From Tyto alba (taxonomy: Eukaryota; Chordata; Aves; Strigiformes; Tytonidae), in NCBI RefSeq assembly GCF_018691265.1, contig NW_024881316.1:20995819-21059818 (forward strand): a stretch of DNA of 64,000 nucleotides, given 5' to 3'. Each line of letters begins with the position of its first letter. The first letter of the stretch is position 1. Positions 62,585 through 64,000 of the stretch are shown piece by piece. Position numbers and translations under genes: made by a program. The notes beneath the pieces were generated by a model. The model was not told the origin of the DNA, searched no databases, and saw nothing but the letters and a program-made list of their open reading frames with translations.

Positions 62585-62832
62585 GACATAAATTGATAAA
62601 TGATATGTTCCTACTGGGTATATGGAAAAAAGTTTTCACTGTGCAATCAGTCAAGAATTGGAACAGGTTGCCCAGAGATGTTGTGCAGACTCCAAACTTG
62701 GATATTTTCAAGGCTCAACTGAATACAGTCTTGAGTAACCTGGTTTGATCTCATAGTTGAGCACACTTTGAGCAGGAGATATTATTACTCGAGACCTCCT
62801 GATGTTCCTTCCCACCTAAATTATTCTATGTA
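62585..62832 (+). mobile_element. CR1 LINE 3' fragment, + orientation
   Basis: AAGAATTGGAACAGGTTGCCCAGAGATG, then TTGAGCAGGAGATATTATTACTCGAGACCTCCTGA-like CR1 3' phrases, ending CCACCTAAATTATTCTATG. About 250 bp, diverged. Confidence 0.85.
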
Positions 62833-63226
62833 CTATAGCATACAGTAAATAATTAATAAGGTGGTCTACAAATGATAAAACATAGCAACTTGCAGATGAC
62901 ATGTTAAATTTTAATGTTTTCAGTGAGATCATGATATTACTGAATAATATATTCTTATTGCATAATATAATATTATTTTTAAAAATAATCTGTGATTCCT
63001 AAATAATATTTTTACACTTCTCTTGCCAGTCCATATGTTAACTTCTTATATTCTCAATGCCTGAGACAAGACTTCATCAATTTTTCCTGTCCTAAAACTA
63101 CGTTAGGCAATGCTGTTGTTCATAGATATTTAAACAGAAGTTATATGAGGACTGAAAATGTACAGTTTCTAGAAAATGCACAGTTTAATCAACTATTCCC
63201 CACAGTTACCTTGTTCGGATAACACA
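62833..63226. other. Intronic sequence without recognised features
   Basis: AT-rich sequence between two CR1 fragments. Confidence 0.65.
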
Positions 63227-63441
63227 TAGAATCATAGAATATCTCAAGTTGGAAGGGATCCATAAGGATCATTGAGTCCAACTCCCTGCTCCTCACAGGA
63301 CTGCCTAAAACTAAACCATATGACTAAGAGCATCATCTAGATGCTCCTTGAACTCTGACAGGCTTGGTGCCATGATCATTTCCCTGGAGAGCCTGTTCCA
63401 GTGACCAACCATCATCTCAGTGAAGAAACTTTTCCTAATGA
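63227..63441 (-). mobile_element. CR1 LINE 3' fragment, - orientation
   Basis: ATAGAATCATAGAATATCTCAAGTTGGAAGGGATCC opens it (CR1 tail in complement). CTGGAGAGCCTGTTCCAGTG and TCAGTGAAGAAACTTTTCCTAAT follow. Truncated to about 215 bp. Confidence 0.92.
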
Positions 63442-64000
63442 TAATATATAGCAATGTAAATTGAAAATGTATTGAGTATATTTCAGTGTCAATTATCTCA
63501 AGCTCATAGTTAAGCCTCTAAACATTTGGGGATTTTTTTCTATAGCTATACTTTCATTGTTAGTAGATGATCATAAACATGCAATTTTATATCAGATTAT
63601 AAGATATCAGTGCCCTTTTGTCTCTCCCACCTTAATAAGGTGTACAATCAAAATATTAAATAGTTATCACAATAGCTTGCAACCAGAATTCCCTTGTTCA
63701 TCTTGACACTTCAGCTGAATATAACTAAAGTCATTAGACAGCTGTGCAAAATTTTTAAAAAGTTTTTATCTGGCATTTTCTGTTCTATGAATTTCCTTTT
63801 CTAGTGTAGAAACTGGTGGGTCAGGGTCATGAAACATTTCTCATATCTTGAAAGAATCAAAAAATCCTCCACAAACCCACAAAATTATTATAAAAAAAAA
63901 TATTTTTTTAATGAAGCAGTGAATCAATTGACAACAATTATCCCCAAAATGAAAATAACCAGTAGAGTGAAAGCAGCATCTCATGTTAATTTTCTGTTGG
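63442..64000. other. Intronic sequence without recognised features
   Basis: AT-rich to the end of the window. Confidence 0.65.

Larger units (their letters stand above)
1..64000 (+). other. EYS: Internal segment of the EYS gene (introns plus three exons)
   Basis: Three phase-compatible EGF exons at 43942-52010 are the only host coding sequence recognised, and all lie on the + strand. The first begins in phase 1 and the last ends in phase 0 in mid-module, so coding exons must exist on both sides outside the window or unrecognised within it. Vertebrate EYS is known to be a very large gene with long introns, which fits more than 43 kb of non-coding sequence before the first exon here and 12 kb after the last. 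The extent of the gene over the whole window is inference. Confidence 0.75.

Overview
The window is part of a bird nuclear genome. It carries CR1 LINE copies with avian-type 3' ends, solo endogenous-retrovirus LTRs, AT-rich introns and no bacterial or viral gene organisation. The abundant LTR class whose termini read TGTYGTGGTTTAACCCC on the complementary strand suggests a neoavian lineage rather than a galliform, but that is inference from recall and the species cannot be fixed.

The only host coding sequence I can support is three internal exons on the + strand (43942-44135, 46906-47033, 51896-52010). They have GT-AG borders, compatible phases (1-0, 0-2, 2-0) and encode consecutive EGF-like modules. 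The last exon contains a stretch that I recall as nearly identical in human EYS (eyes shut homolog / RP25), including [12 protein letters not shown] therefore read the window as an internal piece of the very large EYS gene. About 44 kb upstream and 12 kb downstream of these exons would be EYS intron.

Layout: 1-4116 unique intron; 4117-7128 a decayed ~3 kb CR1 (-) reaching back to ORF1; 7129-9302 mostly unique with one possible old repeat; 9303-18000 an LTR-rich stretch with three ~1 kb family A LTRs, one 578 bp family B LTR and two CR1 fragments; 18000-22600 unique; 22625-27948 two more family B LTRs and one family A LTR with CR1; 27950-35480 unique; 35485-36831 CR1 (+); 38508-43048 two further family B LTRs; 43942-52010 the EYS exons with a CR1 only 34 bp after the first donor; 52680-58048 small repeats, two class II-like LTRs and a truncated family A LTR; 58049-64000 unique with two CR1 tails.

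All complete ERV insertions recognised are solo LTRs; no gag, pol or env was seen. Several have target-site duplications readable by eye: 5 bp in the two ERVL-like families and 6 bp in one ERVK-like LTR. I found no convincing new biological system. The points most worth a second look are the glycosylation-competent EGF modules of EYS, the nested and inverted repeat arrangement around its exons, and the shared ends of the two LTR families.
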